Below, one piece after another: positions 8,232-17,064 of a stretch of DNA of 64,000 bases. This DNA comes from Parafrankia sp. EUN1f. Its GTDB lineage: Bacteria > Actinomycetota > Actinomycetes > Frankiales > Frankiaceae. The notes under the pieces were generated by a model that saw only the letters and a list, made by a program, of their open reading frames with translations, did not search any database and was not told the DNA's origin. Made by a program: the position numbers and the translations under genes. Location of the stretch: the NCBI RefSeq assembly GCF_000177675.1, contig NZ_ADGX01000036.1:1-64000 (forward strand), written 5' to 3'. Within the stretch, counting starts at the first letter, position 1; each line of letters opens with the position of its first letter.

Positions 8232-9002
8232 ATGCGCAGGTTGAACGGCCAGGGTGAGCAGGCCATCGCGGATCTCGCCCGCCGGTACGGCGTGAGCACC
8301 GACGCGGTGCGCACGCTGTTGGACGCGGTGCTGCTCGGCGGTGGTACCCAGGCGCAGTTCTCCCACCCCGAGCTGGGTGGCCGCGGACAGTGGATGGCCG
8401 GTGGCATGACGATGGTCGGCGACATGTTCAACCACGGCCTGCAGGCAACGGTCAGCGCTCTCGCCACGGAGCTGTCCACTCTGTTGGCTTCGAAGCAGCT
8501 GTATGCGCCCGCCGCCTCCCCGCCGACCGGCGGCGGAGAGCCCGCGGCGGCCCACCCGGCGAACTCGAGCAGCTGGTGGCCCGGTGACCTGGGCCAGCCC
8601 AGCTCGACTGGCAGCCAGAACGAATCCCGATACGCGATCTTTCCGGCTGTGCGGCGGCTGGCCGTGCGCCGCGGCGACGGCCAGGTCCGCATCTACGACA
8701 CCCTCGACCATCACATCACGGGCGTCCAGCAGCAACAGCAACAGGGCGACCGGCCCAGAACACTGTCCTTCTCCAGCCAGCACGGCACCTTCCCCGTGGA
8801 AAGCCTGCCGCTGGTGAGCCCGGCACCGCAGCGGCCCGCCCCGGCCGTGAGCCCGTCCGAACCCGCCCCGGCGTCCGCCGGTGGCACCGACCCGGACGCG
8901 ATTCTGGCGACAATCGAGAGGTTGAGTGACCTGCACCGCCGCGGTGTTCTCTCGGACGAAGAGTTCACCGCGAAGAAGGCCGATCTGCTGGCCCGTCTTT
9001 AG
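8232..9002 (+). CDS. SHOCT-domain protein
   Basis: A 256-residue protein starting at ATG 8232, chosen for the GAGGAG ribosome binding site at 8219-8224. The N-terminal 75 residues are helical and contain an HTH-like stretch (LARRYGVSTDAVRTLLDAV). A Pro/Ser linker and a middle domain follow (YAIFPAVRRLAVRRGDGQVRIYD), then a short Gln run. The C-terminal 37 residues match the short SHOCT module, with LSDLHRRGVLSDEEFTAKKADLL. SHOCT is a small helical domain of uncertain role often fused to membrane or nucleic-acid-related domains. The gene stands alone, next to the repeat-filled gap at 9003-9397. Function unknown. Confidence 0.7.
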   Translation: MRRLNGQGEQAIADLARRYGVSTDAVRTLLDAVLLGGGTQAQFSHPELGGRGQWMAGGMTMVGDMFNHGLQATVSALATELSTLLASKQLYAPAASPPTGGGEPAAAHPANSSSWWPGDLGQPSSTGSQNESRYAIFPAVRRLAVRRGDGQVRIYDTLDHHITGVQQQQQQGDRPRTLSFSSQHGTFPVESLPLVSPAPQRPAPAVSPSEPAPASAGGTDPDAILATIERLSDLHRRGVLSDEEFTAKKADLLARL

Positions 9003-9100
9003 TGTCGTCGCTGGCAAGGCCTGCCGTCACCCACTCCATGCGGCATGGCTGGTTCCACGGCCATTATTAGAATCCCTAGCGAAGTGGCACTTGGCAATCC

Positions 9101-9147
9101 GCAAGAAGTGAGGATTTCGGTTGCTGCGGAGCCCGTCGCAAAATGCC
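9101..9147. repeat. Long inverted repeat, left arm
   Basis: 47-nt arm starting GCAAGAAGTGAGGATTTCGG. It matches the inverse of 9250-9296 at about 37 of 47 positions, and its start matches the palindromic element at 4563-4614. It has less extreme GC content than the neighbouring genes. Confidence 0.6.
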
Positions 9148-9249
9148 GAGAAGTGGCCGATCCGGGCCACCAACTTTGACCTGGCAGCCCACGTTCGTCC
9201 GTCAGCGAAGATCTCAGCCGTGTGCACCTGACTACCGATCTTGGTCGGC

Positions 9250-9296
9250 GCCATTTTGTTACAGGCTCTGCGGCGGCCAAAATCCTCAATTCTTGC
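9250..9296. repeat. Long inverted repeat, right arm
   Basis: 47-nt arm ending AATCCTCAATTCTTGC, the inverse partner of 9101-9147. About 100 bases lie between the arms and contain no gene. The arrangement resembles a small non-coding mobile element or the remnant of one. Confidence 0.6.
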
Positions 9297-9397
9297 TCGG
9301 CGGTGGCGGTGGCGGTGGCGGAAGCTCGATGTGCGGGATTCTGCGGCGGGCTCCGAAGTCCGAAGCTACTGAGATGCGCCGTTGCTCGCCGGTCGGC

Positions 9398-10498
9398 TCA
9401 GCCTGGGGCGCCGTCGAGCATGCTCTGGAAGCCGCCCGGCGCGTAGGGGCCGATGACGAGCTGTTCGAGGACGCCGAGGCCGACCCGCTCGCCCCAGGTC
9501 GCGCGCACCACCTGCTGGACGTGCACGCATTCGGGTGCGAGCGTGTCGAGCTCGGCGACCTTGTGCACCTCGCCGCCGACGGCGAGCTCGTCGTGCCAGC
9601 GGCCGTGCTTCCAGCGCGGGTGCAGGTAGCCGACACCCTTCATGCGGAAGGTGCGCAGCGGTTCCAGCTCCACCGTCTCGTCCGGGCCGAGCAGGAGCGT
9701 GGCGCCGTCGGAACGGCGCAGGCCCGGAGCCCAGCGCACCCGGTGGCGTACCCCGTGCAGCCAGCTGATGCCGGTGTCGGGCCCGAACACCGGGTCGCCG
9801 TCGCCGAGAACGGGCAGGACGGCGGTCCGTTCCAGCCACGGCCGCCCCGTCTCGTCCTCCATGACGACGTAGTGCAGGGCGCGGTCGGCGAAGTTCAGCG
9901 GGGCCCACAGGAAGAACACCTGCGGCAGGGCGGTGCGCGGCGCCGCGGGGGTCCGTTCGCCCACGCCGCGGATTCCCCACGACCTGTCCTTGGTCCCGTA
10001 GGTGCCCGGGGTGATCTCGATGCGCGCGCCGCCGGTTTCGAGCCATCCGCTCCAGGTGACCATCTGGGTGGCCCGGGTGGAGTCGGTGAGCAGCAGCGGC
10101 CCGTCGTGCTGGGTGGCCCGGGGCTCCTCGTGCGCGGGGGTGCGGGCGGTGGCGGTGAGCTCGGCGGCGAGGCCGTGCTCCGGTGCGTCGACGATGATCC
10201 TGTTCACCCGCAGCGGTTCCACGATCTCGACCGTGACCGGGCCGATGCTGGTGCGGGTGCGGTCCAGCGGGATGCGTCCGGAGGCGAAGACCGAGCGCTG
10301 CACATCCTGGTGGACGACGCTGAACGCACCGTCGATCGTGCCGCGGTTCGGGTACAGCCCGAACGCGAGCGCGAAGTAGACGTCCTCGTCGTAGCCGTTG
10401 AACCAGAACCGGTCGTAGTGGTCGGGATGCCCACCGCCGGCGTGCGCGACCGGCAGCGCGCTCTGATGGATCGGATAGTCGTCGAACGGCGTGAGCAT
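9398..10498 (-). CDS. Conserved hypothetical protein of lipid-catabolism neighbourhoods
   Basis: A 366-residue protein starting with MLTPFDDYPIHQ, from ATG 10498. It has no signal peptide or membrane segment. Several stretches are rich in aromatic residues and Gly, such as HYDRFWFNGYDED, TKDRSWGIRG and FFLWAPLNF. They suggest a beta-rich, lipocalin-like or hydroxysteroid-binding fold; the pattern of two similar beta halves with RSWG-type motifs recalls AttH/CrtC-like proteins. I believe similar proteins sit near P450, acyl-CoA dehydrogenase and APH-like genes in mycobacteria and Frankia, but this is from memory. It is transcribed divergently from the LuxR regulator at 10703 across a 204-base spacer. 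Enzymatic role unknown. Confidence 0.6.
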   Translation of the reverse strand: MLTPFDDYPIHQSALPVAHAGGGHPDHYDRFWFNGYDEDVYFALAFGLYPNRGTIDGAFSVVHQDVQRSVFASGRIPLDRTRTSIGPVTVEIVEPLRVNRIIVDAPEHGLAAELTATARTPAHEEPRATQHDGPLLLTDSTRATQMVTWSGWLETGGARIEITPGTYGTKDRSWGIRGVGERTPAAPRTALPQVFFLWAPLNFADRALHYVVMEDETGRPWLERTAVLPVLGDGDPVFGPDTGISWLHGVRHRVRWAPGLRRSDGATLLLGPDETVELEPLRTFRMKGVGYLHPRWKHGRWHDELAVGGEVHKVAELDTLAPECVHVQQVVRATWGERVGLGVLEQLVIGPYAPGGFQSMLDGAPG

Positions 10499-10702
10499 GG
10501 CCTGTTTCCCTCCATCCGCACGGCCGTCCGGCAGGTCGGCGGCCCGGCAGCCCTTTGCGTGTGCCGCACCGGTGGGTGGGCGTGACCAGGATCGTGGGCC
10601 TGTCACGGGGCGGGCATCCGTAGAAGTACGGGGATGGCTACCGGGATCGCCGGGTGATCGGTGCGTCTTGACGTCGTGGCAGACCCCCGCCAAAGATGAT
10701 CC

Positions 10703-13270
10703 ATGGCCGTGTCCGCGCAGGTTCGGTTCCGAGGCGAGCGGCTGCCCACCGAACGCACGAGCTTCGTCGGCCGGCGTGCGGAACGCACGGAGCTTCGCGA
10801 GCTGCTCGGTGAGTTTCGCCTGGTCACGGTCACCGGAGTCGGTGGTGTGGGCAAGACCCGGCTGGCGATGCGGGTGGCCGCCGAGACGCGCCGCGCGTAC
10901 CCGGACGGGGTGTGCGTCGTGGAGCTTGCGCGGCTGCGGGATCCGCGGCTGGTGGCGCACACCGTCGCCGCGGCGTTCGGCTGCCAGCCGCGCGGGAGCG
11001 CCGAACCGTCGTCCGCGGCGCTCGGGGCGTACCTGGAGACCAGGGGAGCGCTGCTCGTCCTGGACAACTGCGAGCACGTCGTCGAGGCCTGCGCGGAGCT
11101 GGTGGACCTGCTGCTGACCCGCTGCCCGCGGCTGCGCATCCTCGCGACGAGCCGGGAGTCGTTACGGGTCCAGGGCGAGGCGACGTACGTGGTGGCGCCA
11201 CTGCCGGTCGGCGGCGGGAACGGGAACGGGGCCGGGGCCGACCCGCACCTGCCCTGCGACGCGACGACGCTGTTCGTCGAACGGGCCCGTGCCGTCCGCC
11301 CGGACTTCGCGCTGACCTGGCACAACCGGGCCGCGGTCGGTGACATCTGCCGCCGCCTCGAGGGCATCCCACTGGCCATCGAGCTTGCCGCGGTGAAGAC
11401 CCGGGCCCTGTCACCGGCTGAGATCCTGGTGCGGCTCACCAGGCCGACCGCGCTGCTGCGCCACGACGGGCGGCTGGTCGCCGACCGGCAGCGGACCCTG
11501 CGCGCCTGCGTCGCGTGGAGCTTCGACCTGTGCACCCCGCAGGAGCGCCTGCTGTGGGCCCGACTGTCGGTGTTCGCCGGTGACTTCGAGCTCGACGCGG
11601 CGGAGGGTGTCTGCGGCGACGGGCTGGCCGAACCGTTCCTCGACCTGGTCTTCGCGCTGGTCGACAAGTCGATCCTCACGTTCGAGCCGGGGGCGGAGCG
11701 CGGGCGGCTGCGGCTGCTGGAGATGCTGCGCCAGTACGGCCAGGAGCGGCTGGAGCACGACATCGAGTGGCGCGGCGAGTGGCAGGTGCTGCGTCGGCGT
11801 CACCATGACTGGTACGCCGGGCTCGCCGCCCGCGCGGAGGCGGAGTGGACGGGCCCCGCGCAGCAGTCCTGGCTCAGTCGGCTGCGCGCCGACCATGCGA
11901 ACCTGCAGCTGGCGCTGGAGTACTGCGCCGCCAGCCCCGACCCGGCGGCGAACCTGGCGCTCGCGCAGTCGCTGCACCGCTACTGGGTCGCGGACGGATG
12001 GTTCACCGAGGGGCGGTACTGGCTGGCACGCCTGCTCGACGACGGCGGCTCGGGCGCCGGCGGTGGCTCGGGCGCTTCTGGTCGCGCCGGAAGCGCCGGA
12101 AGCGCCGGAAGCACCGGAAGTGGCGGAAGCGGCGGAGGCGCTGGCGGTGCGGGTGGTGACGAGGCCGGGCGCGGGGGCGGCGACGACGTCCCCGGCCGGG
12201 TCCGTGCGCTGCATACCGCGGGCTGGCTCGCGACCCTGCAGGGTGACCGTGGCGACGCCGAACGGATGCTGGAGCACGGCAGTGAGCTGGTGGCGGCCGG
12301 TTGTGCGGGCGCCGAAGCCGCGCTCATCACCCAGCTCACCGGCCTCGACGCGGTGTACACCGACAAGCCCGACGCCGTCGCGAACCTGGAGCGGGCCCTC
12401 GCTCAGTTCCGCCGGGACGGCGACCTGAACCGGCAGCAGGAGACCCTCGCGGTGCTCACGCTCGCCGCCGCGCTGGGAAGCACCCCGTGGGCGGCGCAGC
12501 GCTACTACCAGGACTGGGTCGCCATCGCGATTCTGCGCCGGGACCGCCGGCTGCGCGCCTACGCGGAATGGGCCCGCGCGCTGGCCACCTGGAGGGCCGG
12601 TGACCCGAAGGGCGCGCTGGCGATCGCGCGCGCCGCCGTCTTCGGGGAGAGCGGGCTGCCCGACCACCTCGGTCTCGCCCTGTGCCTGGAGGCGCTTGCC
12701 TGGATCCGGGCGGGCCTGGACGAGTTCGCCGGCGCGGCGGTTCTGCTCGGCGCGGCGGACCATCTCTGGGAGCGGATGGGGACGTCCACCGCGGCCTTGC
12801 CCGCGCTGTTCCGGCTTCGCCAGGACTGCGAGGCGGCGTGCCGGGAGGACCTGGGCCCGCGCGCCTTCGACGCGGCCTGGGCGCGGGGAGCCGCGCTCGC
12901 ACCGGCGGAGGCCTGGGCCACCTCCTGTGCCACGGGCTCGGCGACGGCTTCCGCCGCCGCGACCGCTACTGGACCGGTCACCGGATCGTCCAGCGGACCG
13001 GCCGCCGGATCCTTCACCAGGCCGACCACCGGGCCGGTCACCGTGCCTGCCGGCGCGTGGCTGGGCGGAGTGCGGTTGACGCGGCGGGAGAGGCAGGTCG
13101 CCCAGCTCGTCGCGCGGGGCCTGAGTAACAGGGACATCGCCGCCACCCTGGTGATCTCCCCGCGGACGGCGGAGACACACGTCCAGCAGATCCTGAAGAA
13201 GCTGGGGCTGACCTCGCGGGCCCAGGTGGCGGCCTGGCTCTCCGCCCAGCCGGCCGAAGCCGCGGGCTGA
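10703..13270 (+). CDS. LuxR-family regulator with N-terminal NB-ARC/AAA-type ATPase
   Basis: A large 855-residue transcription factor of the SARP/LAL-like type. Residues 45-52 (GVGGVGKT) are the Walker A P-loop, LLVLDNCEHV near 115-124 is Walker B, and LATSRESL near 147 is the sensor segment typical of this ATPase group. A tetratricopeptide-like helical region follows. The C-terminal 65 residues, from about 791, form the LuxR HTH with RRERQVAQLVARGLSNRDIA and TAETHVQQILKKLG. Residues 448-495 are a Gly/Ser/Ala-rich insertion encoded by a near-tandem repeat. The gene is divergent from the unknown protein at 9398 and upstream of the APH/acyl-CoA dehydrogenase/P450 set, which it may activate. Ligand unknown. 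Confidence 0.9.
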   Translation: MAVSAQVRFRGERLPTERTSFVGRRAERTELRELLGEFRLVTVTGVGGVGKTRLAMRVAAETRRAYPDGVCVVELARLRDPRLVAHTVAAAFGCQPRGSAEPSSAALGAYLETRGALLVLDNCEHVVEACAELVDLLLTRCPRLRILATSRESLRVQGEATYVVAPLPVGGGNGNGAGADPHLPCDATTLFVERARAVRPDFALTWHNRAAVGDICRRLEGIPLAIELAAVKTRALSPAEILVRLTRPTALLRHDGRLVADRQRTLRACVAWSFDLCTPQERLLWARLSVFAGDFELDAAEGVCGDGLAEPFLDLVFALVDKSILTFEPGAERGRLRLLEMLRQYGQERLEHDIEWRGEWQVLRRRHHDWYAGLAARAEAEWTGPAQQSWLSRLRADHANLQLALEYCAASPDPAANLALAQSLHRYWVADGWFTEGRYWLARLLDDGGSGAGGGSGASGRAGSAGSAGSTGSGGSGGGAGGAGGDEAGRGGGDDVPGRVRALHTAGWLATLQGDRGDAERMLEHGSELVAAGCAGAEAALITQLTGLDAVYTDKPDAVANLERALAQFRRDGDLNRQQETLAVLTLAAALGSTPWAAQRYYQDWVAIAILRRDRRLRAYAEWARALATWRAGDPKGALAIARAAVFGESGLPDHLGLALCLEALAWIRAGLDEFAGAAVLLGAADHLWERMGTSTAALPALFRLRQDCEAACREDLGPRAFDAAWARGAALAPAEAWATSCATGSATASAAATATGPVTGSSSGPAAGSFTRPTTGPVTVPAGAWLGGVRLTRRERQVAQLVARGLSNRDIAATLVISPRTAETHVQQILKKLGLTSRAQVAAWLSAQPAEAAG
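12083..12136. repeat. In-frame 9-nt tandem repeat coding for a Gly/Ser-rich linker
   Basis: Imperfect copies of AGCGCCGGA give a Gly-Ser-Ala tract inside the LuxR regulator. The unit is a multiple of three, so copy-number change would lengthen or shorten the linker without breaking the frame. Confidence 0.6.
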
Positions 13271-13426
13271 GCGGACGGACGTCCTTTACAGTCCTGACGC
13301 TCTCTGGCAAGAGTGTTTACGTCCGGCGGGCTTGGAAGTACTCTGCGGTGCCGACGATGCGGTTCCCCCGAGGGGCGGGTGCATCCGGTCGAGCGGGCTC
13401 CCCACCCGAACATAGAGGGATACTTT

Positions 13427-14698
13427 ATGCAACCTTCACATCCTGATTCGTTGTCCGGCTCTGCATCCGGTTCCGATTCCGCTTCTGCCGCCAGCACCAA
13501 TGCCGGCGCCGACGCCGGCGCCGGCGTCGACGCGCGCCGTGAGCCGGGTTCGGGTACTGATGTGCCGGGCGTCGGCACCGCCGAGCAGATCGTCGACGAT
13601 CCGGCCGAGATCACTCCGGCGTGGATGACCGCGGCGTTGCGCGGTGCCGGTGGTGCTCATGGCGCCGGCGGTGCCGGCGACGTCGAGGTCCGCGCTGTGA
13701 GCCACGAGCCGATCGGCACTGGTCAGATCGGTTCCAGCTACCGCTTCCGGCTGGAGTACGCCCCCGGGCGCGACACCACGGCGGGCGGCGCACCGGCTCC
13801 GCGCACGCTCGTGGTCAAGATGGGCGCCGGTGACCCGGGCGGGCGGGACGTCGTGCGCCGCGGCTACCGCAAGGAGGTCGGGTTCTACGCCCGGCTGGCC
13901 CGGGACGCCCGCATCGACATCCCGCACTGCTGGCAGGCCGCGATCAGCCCGGACTCCCGCGCCTTCACCCTCGTGCTGGCCGACGCCGCCCCGGCGCGCC
14001 CGGGCAGCCAGGAGGACGGCTGTGACGAGGCGCAGGCCACCGACGCCGTCCGCGCGCTCGCCGGGCTGCACGCGTCGTTCTGGAACAGCGAGCTGCTCGC
14101 CGCCGAAGGCGACTGGCTGCCCCGCCCGCAGGACGCGGAGCTCGCGTTCATGGCCGAGCTGCTGGTGGCGACCACGAAGGACTTCGGCGATCGGTTCGCC
14201 GGCGTGCTCGACCAGCGTGACCTCGACACGCTGCACCGGGCCGCCGCGCTGACCTACCAGTGGGAGAGCGGCTGGCGCGCGCCGTTCACCCTGCTGCACG
14301 GGGACTACCGGCTCGACAACCTGATGTTCCCGGCGCAGGGCCCGGGCGTGCTGACCGTGGACTGGCAGACGATCACCATCGGGCTGCCGGCTCGCGATCT
14401 CGCGTACTTCCTGTCCACGGCGCTGCCGCCAGCCGTGCGGCGCTCGACCGAGCACCGGCTGGTGGGGGCCTACCACGCCCGCCTCGTCGAGCTCGGCGTC
14501 ACGGGCTACTCGGCCGAACAGTGCTTCACCGACTACCGCGCCGGGATGCTGCACGGCCCGCTGATCACGGTGCTGGGCTGCATGTTCGCCGCCGGAGTGC
14601 GCTCGGAGCGCTCCGACCGGATGTTCCTGTCGATGGCTCGGGGGATCTGCGCGGCGCTGCGCGACCTGGAGTCGCTGGACCTGATCGCGAGTTCCTGA
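13427..14698 (+). CDS. APH/ecdysteroid-kinase-like phosphotransferase family protein (paralogue)
   Basis: A 423-residue paralogue of the protein encoded at 4673-5875. It has the kinase motif HGDYRLDN at about 291-298, DWQT near 312 and the conserved tail SDRMFLSMARGICAALRDL. The start at ATG 13427 follows AGAGGGA at a good distance. The first 45 residues are a low-complexity Ser/Ala/Gly tract, probably disordered. It precedes two acyl-CoA dehydrogenases, an enoyl-CoA hydratase and a P450 on the same strand, a neighbourhood typical of catabolic kinases rather than antibiotic resistance. ATP-dependent phosphorylation of a hydroxylated lipid or terpenoid is a reasonable guess; the substrate is not readable from sequence. 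Confidence 0.8.
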   Translation: MQPSHPDSLSGSASGSDSASAASTNAGADAGAGVDARREPGSGTDVPGVGTAEQIVDDPAEITPAWMTAALRGAGGAHGAGGAGDVEVRAVSHEPIGTGQIGSSYRFRLEYAPGRDTTAGGAPAPRTLVVKMGAGDPGGRDVVRRGYRKEVGFYARLARDARIDIPHCWQAAISPDSRAFTLVLADAAPARPGSQEDGCDEAQATDAVRALAGLHASFWNSELLAAEGDWLPRPQDAELAFMAELLVATTKDFGDRFAGVLDQRDLDTLHRAAALTYQWESGWRAPFTLLHGDYRLDNLMFPAQGPGVLTVDWQTITIGLPARDLAYFLSTALPPAVRRSTEHRLVGAYHARLVELGVTGYSAEQCFTDYRAGMLHGPLITVLGCMFAAGVRSERSDRMFLSMARGICAALRDLESLDLIASS

Positions 14699-14804
14699 CG
14701 GCCGCTCGGCCCGCCGCTCGCCGCGCCCGGCGGGCCGAGTGCGACGCCCGGCGGGCCGCTCGCGCCGGTTGGCCTGCCGAGTTCCCGCGCCCCGCGCCGC
14801 GAGA

Positions 14805-14832
14805 CTGACGTCTGGCCGCCAATTGGCATAAT
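14805..14832 (+). promoter_or_regulatory. Likely promoter of the acyl-CoA dehydrogenase operon
   Basis: CTGACG at 14805-14810 and CATAAT at 14827-14832 are spaced 16 bases apart as -35 and -10 boxes. GTATCC follows directly, then GGAGGT at 14842-14847 and the ATG at 14854, giving a very short leader. The CATAATGTATCC word resembles elements at 48791-48804 and 56553-56566. Confidence 0.5.
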
Positions 14833-14853
14833 GTATCCAATGGAGGTGGTCGG

Positions 14854-16041
14854 ATGCTGCTCCTCGACTCCGAGTCCGAGGCCCAGTTCCGCAAGGAGAT
14901 CCGGGCCTGGGTCCGGCAGGCTGTTCCCCAGCTCGGCGGGCCCCCGCCCGAGCGGGACTGGCAGGCCCGCCGGCGGTACGACAGCGCCTGGCAACGAATG
15001 CTTGCCGATGCGGGCTACGCGGGTATCCACTGGCCCCGCGAGTACGGAGGCCGGGGCGCCAGCCCGGCCGAGCATCTGATCTTCCTGGAGGAATCCGCCG
15101 CGGCCGGTGCCCCCGACCTCGGCGTCCACTTCGTCGGCCAGCTGCACGCCGGGCCCACCCTCATCGCCGAGGCGACCGACGAGCAGCGCGCCTTCCACCT
15201 GCCCCGGATCCTGTCCGGGGAGGCGGTGTGGTGCCAGGGCTTCTCCGAACCGGGCGCCGGCAGCGACCTCGCCGGGCTGCGCACCCGGGCCGTCCGCGAC
15301 GGTGACCACTACGTCGTCACCGGGCAGAAGATCTGGACGTCCTACGGCCCGGTCGCCGACTACTGCGAGCTGCTCGTGCGCACCGACCCCGACGCGCCGA
15401 AGCACCGCGGGATCACCTGGCTGATCATGCCGATGGACAGTCCGGGTGTCGACGTCCGTCCGCTGCGGACCATCCACGGCGACAGTGAGTTCGCCGAGGT
15501 CTACCTGGACGAGGTCCGCATCCCGGTGGCCAACCGGGTCGGCGCGGAGAACGACGGCTGGCGTGTCGCGATGGTCACCTTCGGCTTCGAGCGCGGCACC
15601 GCGTTCGTCCGGGAGCTGATCACCGCGCGCAGCCACGTCGCCGACCTCGCCGCACTCGCCCGGGTGCTGCCGCGGGGCGCCGGCACCGCCTGGGACGACG
15701 CCGGCCTGCGCCGTGACATCGGCCGGGTCGCCGCCGAGCTGGACGCGCTGTGGGCGCTCACCAAGCGCAACGTCACCCGGGGCATGGTCGGGGTCATCCC
15801 ACCGGCCGGCGGCTCCGCGTTCAAGCTGTCCTACTCGGAGACGCTGCACCACCTGAGCGCACTGATCATCCGGGTGCTGGACCGTGCCGCGCTGAGTATG
15901 GACGACCTGCCCGGCCTGCCCACCGGGCAGCTGGTGCACGCCCAGCTGCACGCGTTCGCGATCAGCATCGGTGCCGGGACGTCGCAGATCCAGCGCAACA
16001 TCCTCGCCGAGCGCGTCCTCGGCCTGCCCAAGGAGCGCTGA
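14854..16041 (+). CDS. Acyl-CoA dehydrogenase (large/alpha-type partner)
   Basis: FAD-dependent alpha,beta-dehydrogenation of an acyl-CoA thioester. The 395-residue chain shows the family's flavin/substrate motif CQGFSEPGAGSDLA, the ITWLIMPMDSPGV middle beta domain and the C-terminal IGAGTSQIQRNILAERVLGLP. It starts 7 bases after a GGAGGT ribosome binding site. A second, shorter acyl-CoA dehydrogenase follows after 3 bases. This layout is known from the mycobacterial FadE heterotetramers (ChsE1-ChsE2 type) that dehydrogenate steroid side-chain CoA esters, and I infer a similar alpha2beta2 complex here. A bulky polycyclic or branched acyl-CoA is the likely substrate class. Confidence 0.9.
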   Translation: MLLLDSESEAQFRKEIRAWVRQAVPQLGGPPPERDWQARRRYDSAWQRMLADAGYAGIHWPREYGGRGASPAEHLIFLEESAAAGAPDLGVHFVGQLHAGPTLIAEATDEQRAFHLPRILSGEAVWCQGFSEPGAGSDLAGLRTRAVRDGDHYVVTGQKIWTSYGPVADYCELLVRTDPDAPKHRGITWLIMPMDSPGVDVRPLRTIHGDSEFAEVYLDEVRIPVANRVGAENDGWRVAMVTFGFERGTAFVRELITARSHVADLAALARVLPRGAGTAWDDAGLRRDIGRVAAELDALWALTKRNVTRGMVGVIPPAGGSAFKLSYSETLHHLSALIIRVLDRAALSMDDLPGLPTGQLVHAQLHAFAISIGAGTSQIQRNILAERVLGLPKER

Positions 16042-16044
16042 GCG

Positions 16045-17064
16045 ATGCACTTCGACCTGGATGAAGACCAGCGCGCGTTGCGGGACACCGTCCGCCGGCT
16101 GGCCGAGGAGGTCTTCCCGGTGGAGCGGACCCGCGGCTGGGCCGAGCCGGGTGGGTTCGACCGCGCGGCGTGGAGCGCGCTCGCCGAGCTCGGCACGTTC
16201 GCCGTCTACCAGCCGGAGGAGCGCGGCGGGCTCGCGCTGCCGGTCGTCAACGCCGTCCTCGCCTACCAGACGCTGGGTGCCTGCCTCGTGCCCGGCCCGC
16301 TGGTCGCTGCGGCGCTCGCCGCCGACCTCGACGGTGACAGCGGGGCGGTCGGCGGCGGGGAGGTCGTCCCGGCGGTCGTGGTGCGTCCGGAACCGGGCGC
16401 GCCGCTGCTGGTCGAGCATCTGCGCGACGCCGACGTCGTCTACGTCCTCGACGCGCACGGCATCGAACGGCTCGACCCGGCGGCACTGACCGCGACGCCG
16501 ATCACCGTGCCACTGGACCCGACCACGCCGCTGTCGCTGGTGACGGACCTCCCGCGGGGCGATCAGGTCGGCGACGCGGCGCAGGCCGCCCGCTGGTCGC
16601 TGCTGGGCTCGCTGCTCAGCTCCGCGCTGCTCGTGGGCCACGCGCTGCGTGTCCTCGACCTGGCGACCGCGCACGCGCAGCAACGCGAGCAGTTCGGCCG
16701 GCCCATCGGGACGTTCCAGGCCGTGAAGCACATGCTCGCGGACTGCTTCGCCCGCGGCGAGGTCGCCCGGGCCGCGGTCGACGCCGCGGGCGTGATCATC
16801 GACGAACCCGGCGCACTCGACATCACCGAGCCCGGGTCCGGCGGCGGGCCGGCCGTCCGCGCCGTCGCCGCGGCCCGGGTGCTGGCCGCCGAGGCGGCGC
16901 TGCTCAGCTGCCGGACCGCGATCCAGGCGCACGGCGGGATGGGGTTCACCTGGGAGGTGGACCTCCACCTGCACCTCAAGCGGGCCCTGCTGCTGGAAAC
17001 CTCCTACACGACGTCCGACGCCGCCGCCGAGGCGGTCGCCCAGAGCCTGCAGAGAGTGCCGTGA
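16045..17064 (+). CDS. Acyl-CoA dehydrogenase (small/beta-type partner)
   Basis: A 339-residue acyl-CoA dehydrogenase, short for the family because the middle beta domain is reduced. It starts with MHFDLDEDQRALRDTVRRLAEE and carries REQFGRPIGTFQAVKHMLAD and AIQAHGGMGFTWE in the C-terminal helical domain. Short chains of this sort usually pair with a longer partner, and the preceding gene ends just 3 bases upstream, so the two probably form one heteromeric enzyme. Its stop overlaps the GTG of the enoyl-CoA hydratase gene (GTGA at 17061-17064), which supports coupled translation and consecutive beta-oxidation steps. Confidence 0.88.
   Translation: MHFDLDEDQRALRDTVRRLAEEVFPVERTRGWAEPGGFDRAAWSALAELGTFAVYQPEERGGLALPVVNAVLAYQTLGACLVPGPLVAAALAADLDGDSGAVGGGEVVPAVVVRPEPGAPLLVEHLRDADVVYVLDAHGIERLDPAALTATPITVPLDPTTPLSLVTDLPRGDQVGDAAQAARWSLLGSLLSSALLVGHALRVLDLATAHAQQREQFGRPIGTFQAVKHMLADCFARGEVARAAVDAAGVIIDEPGALDITEPGSGGGPAVRAVAAARVLAAEAALLSCRTAIQAHGGMGFTWEVDLHLHLKRALLLETSYTTSDAAAEAVAQSLQRVP

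Larger units (their letters stand above)
9003..9397. other. Gene-free gap holding long inverted repeats
   Basis: No credible gene. Short frames on both strands here are explained by the two inverted-repeat arms at 9101-9147 and 9250-9296. The stretch 9300-9330 is a GGTGGC-type simple run. A possible third, degenerate piece containing GCGGCGGGCTCCG lies at about 9340-9370. Confidence 0.6.

Noticed and set aside
9143-10585. 480-codon plus-strand open frame across the unknown 366-residue protein
   Set aside because: Begins in the inverted repeat and continues as a shadow of the better minus-strand gene.
4673-14698. Antibiotic resistance function for the two APH-like proteins
   Set aside because: Neighbours are catabolic genes; the family is broad and the HGDYRLDN motif alone does not show an aminoglycoside substrate.
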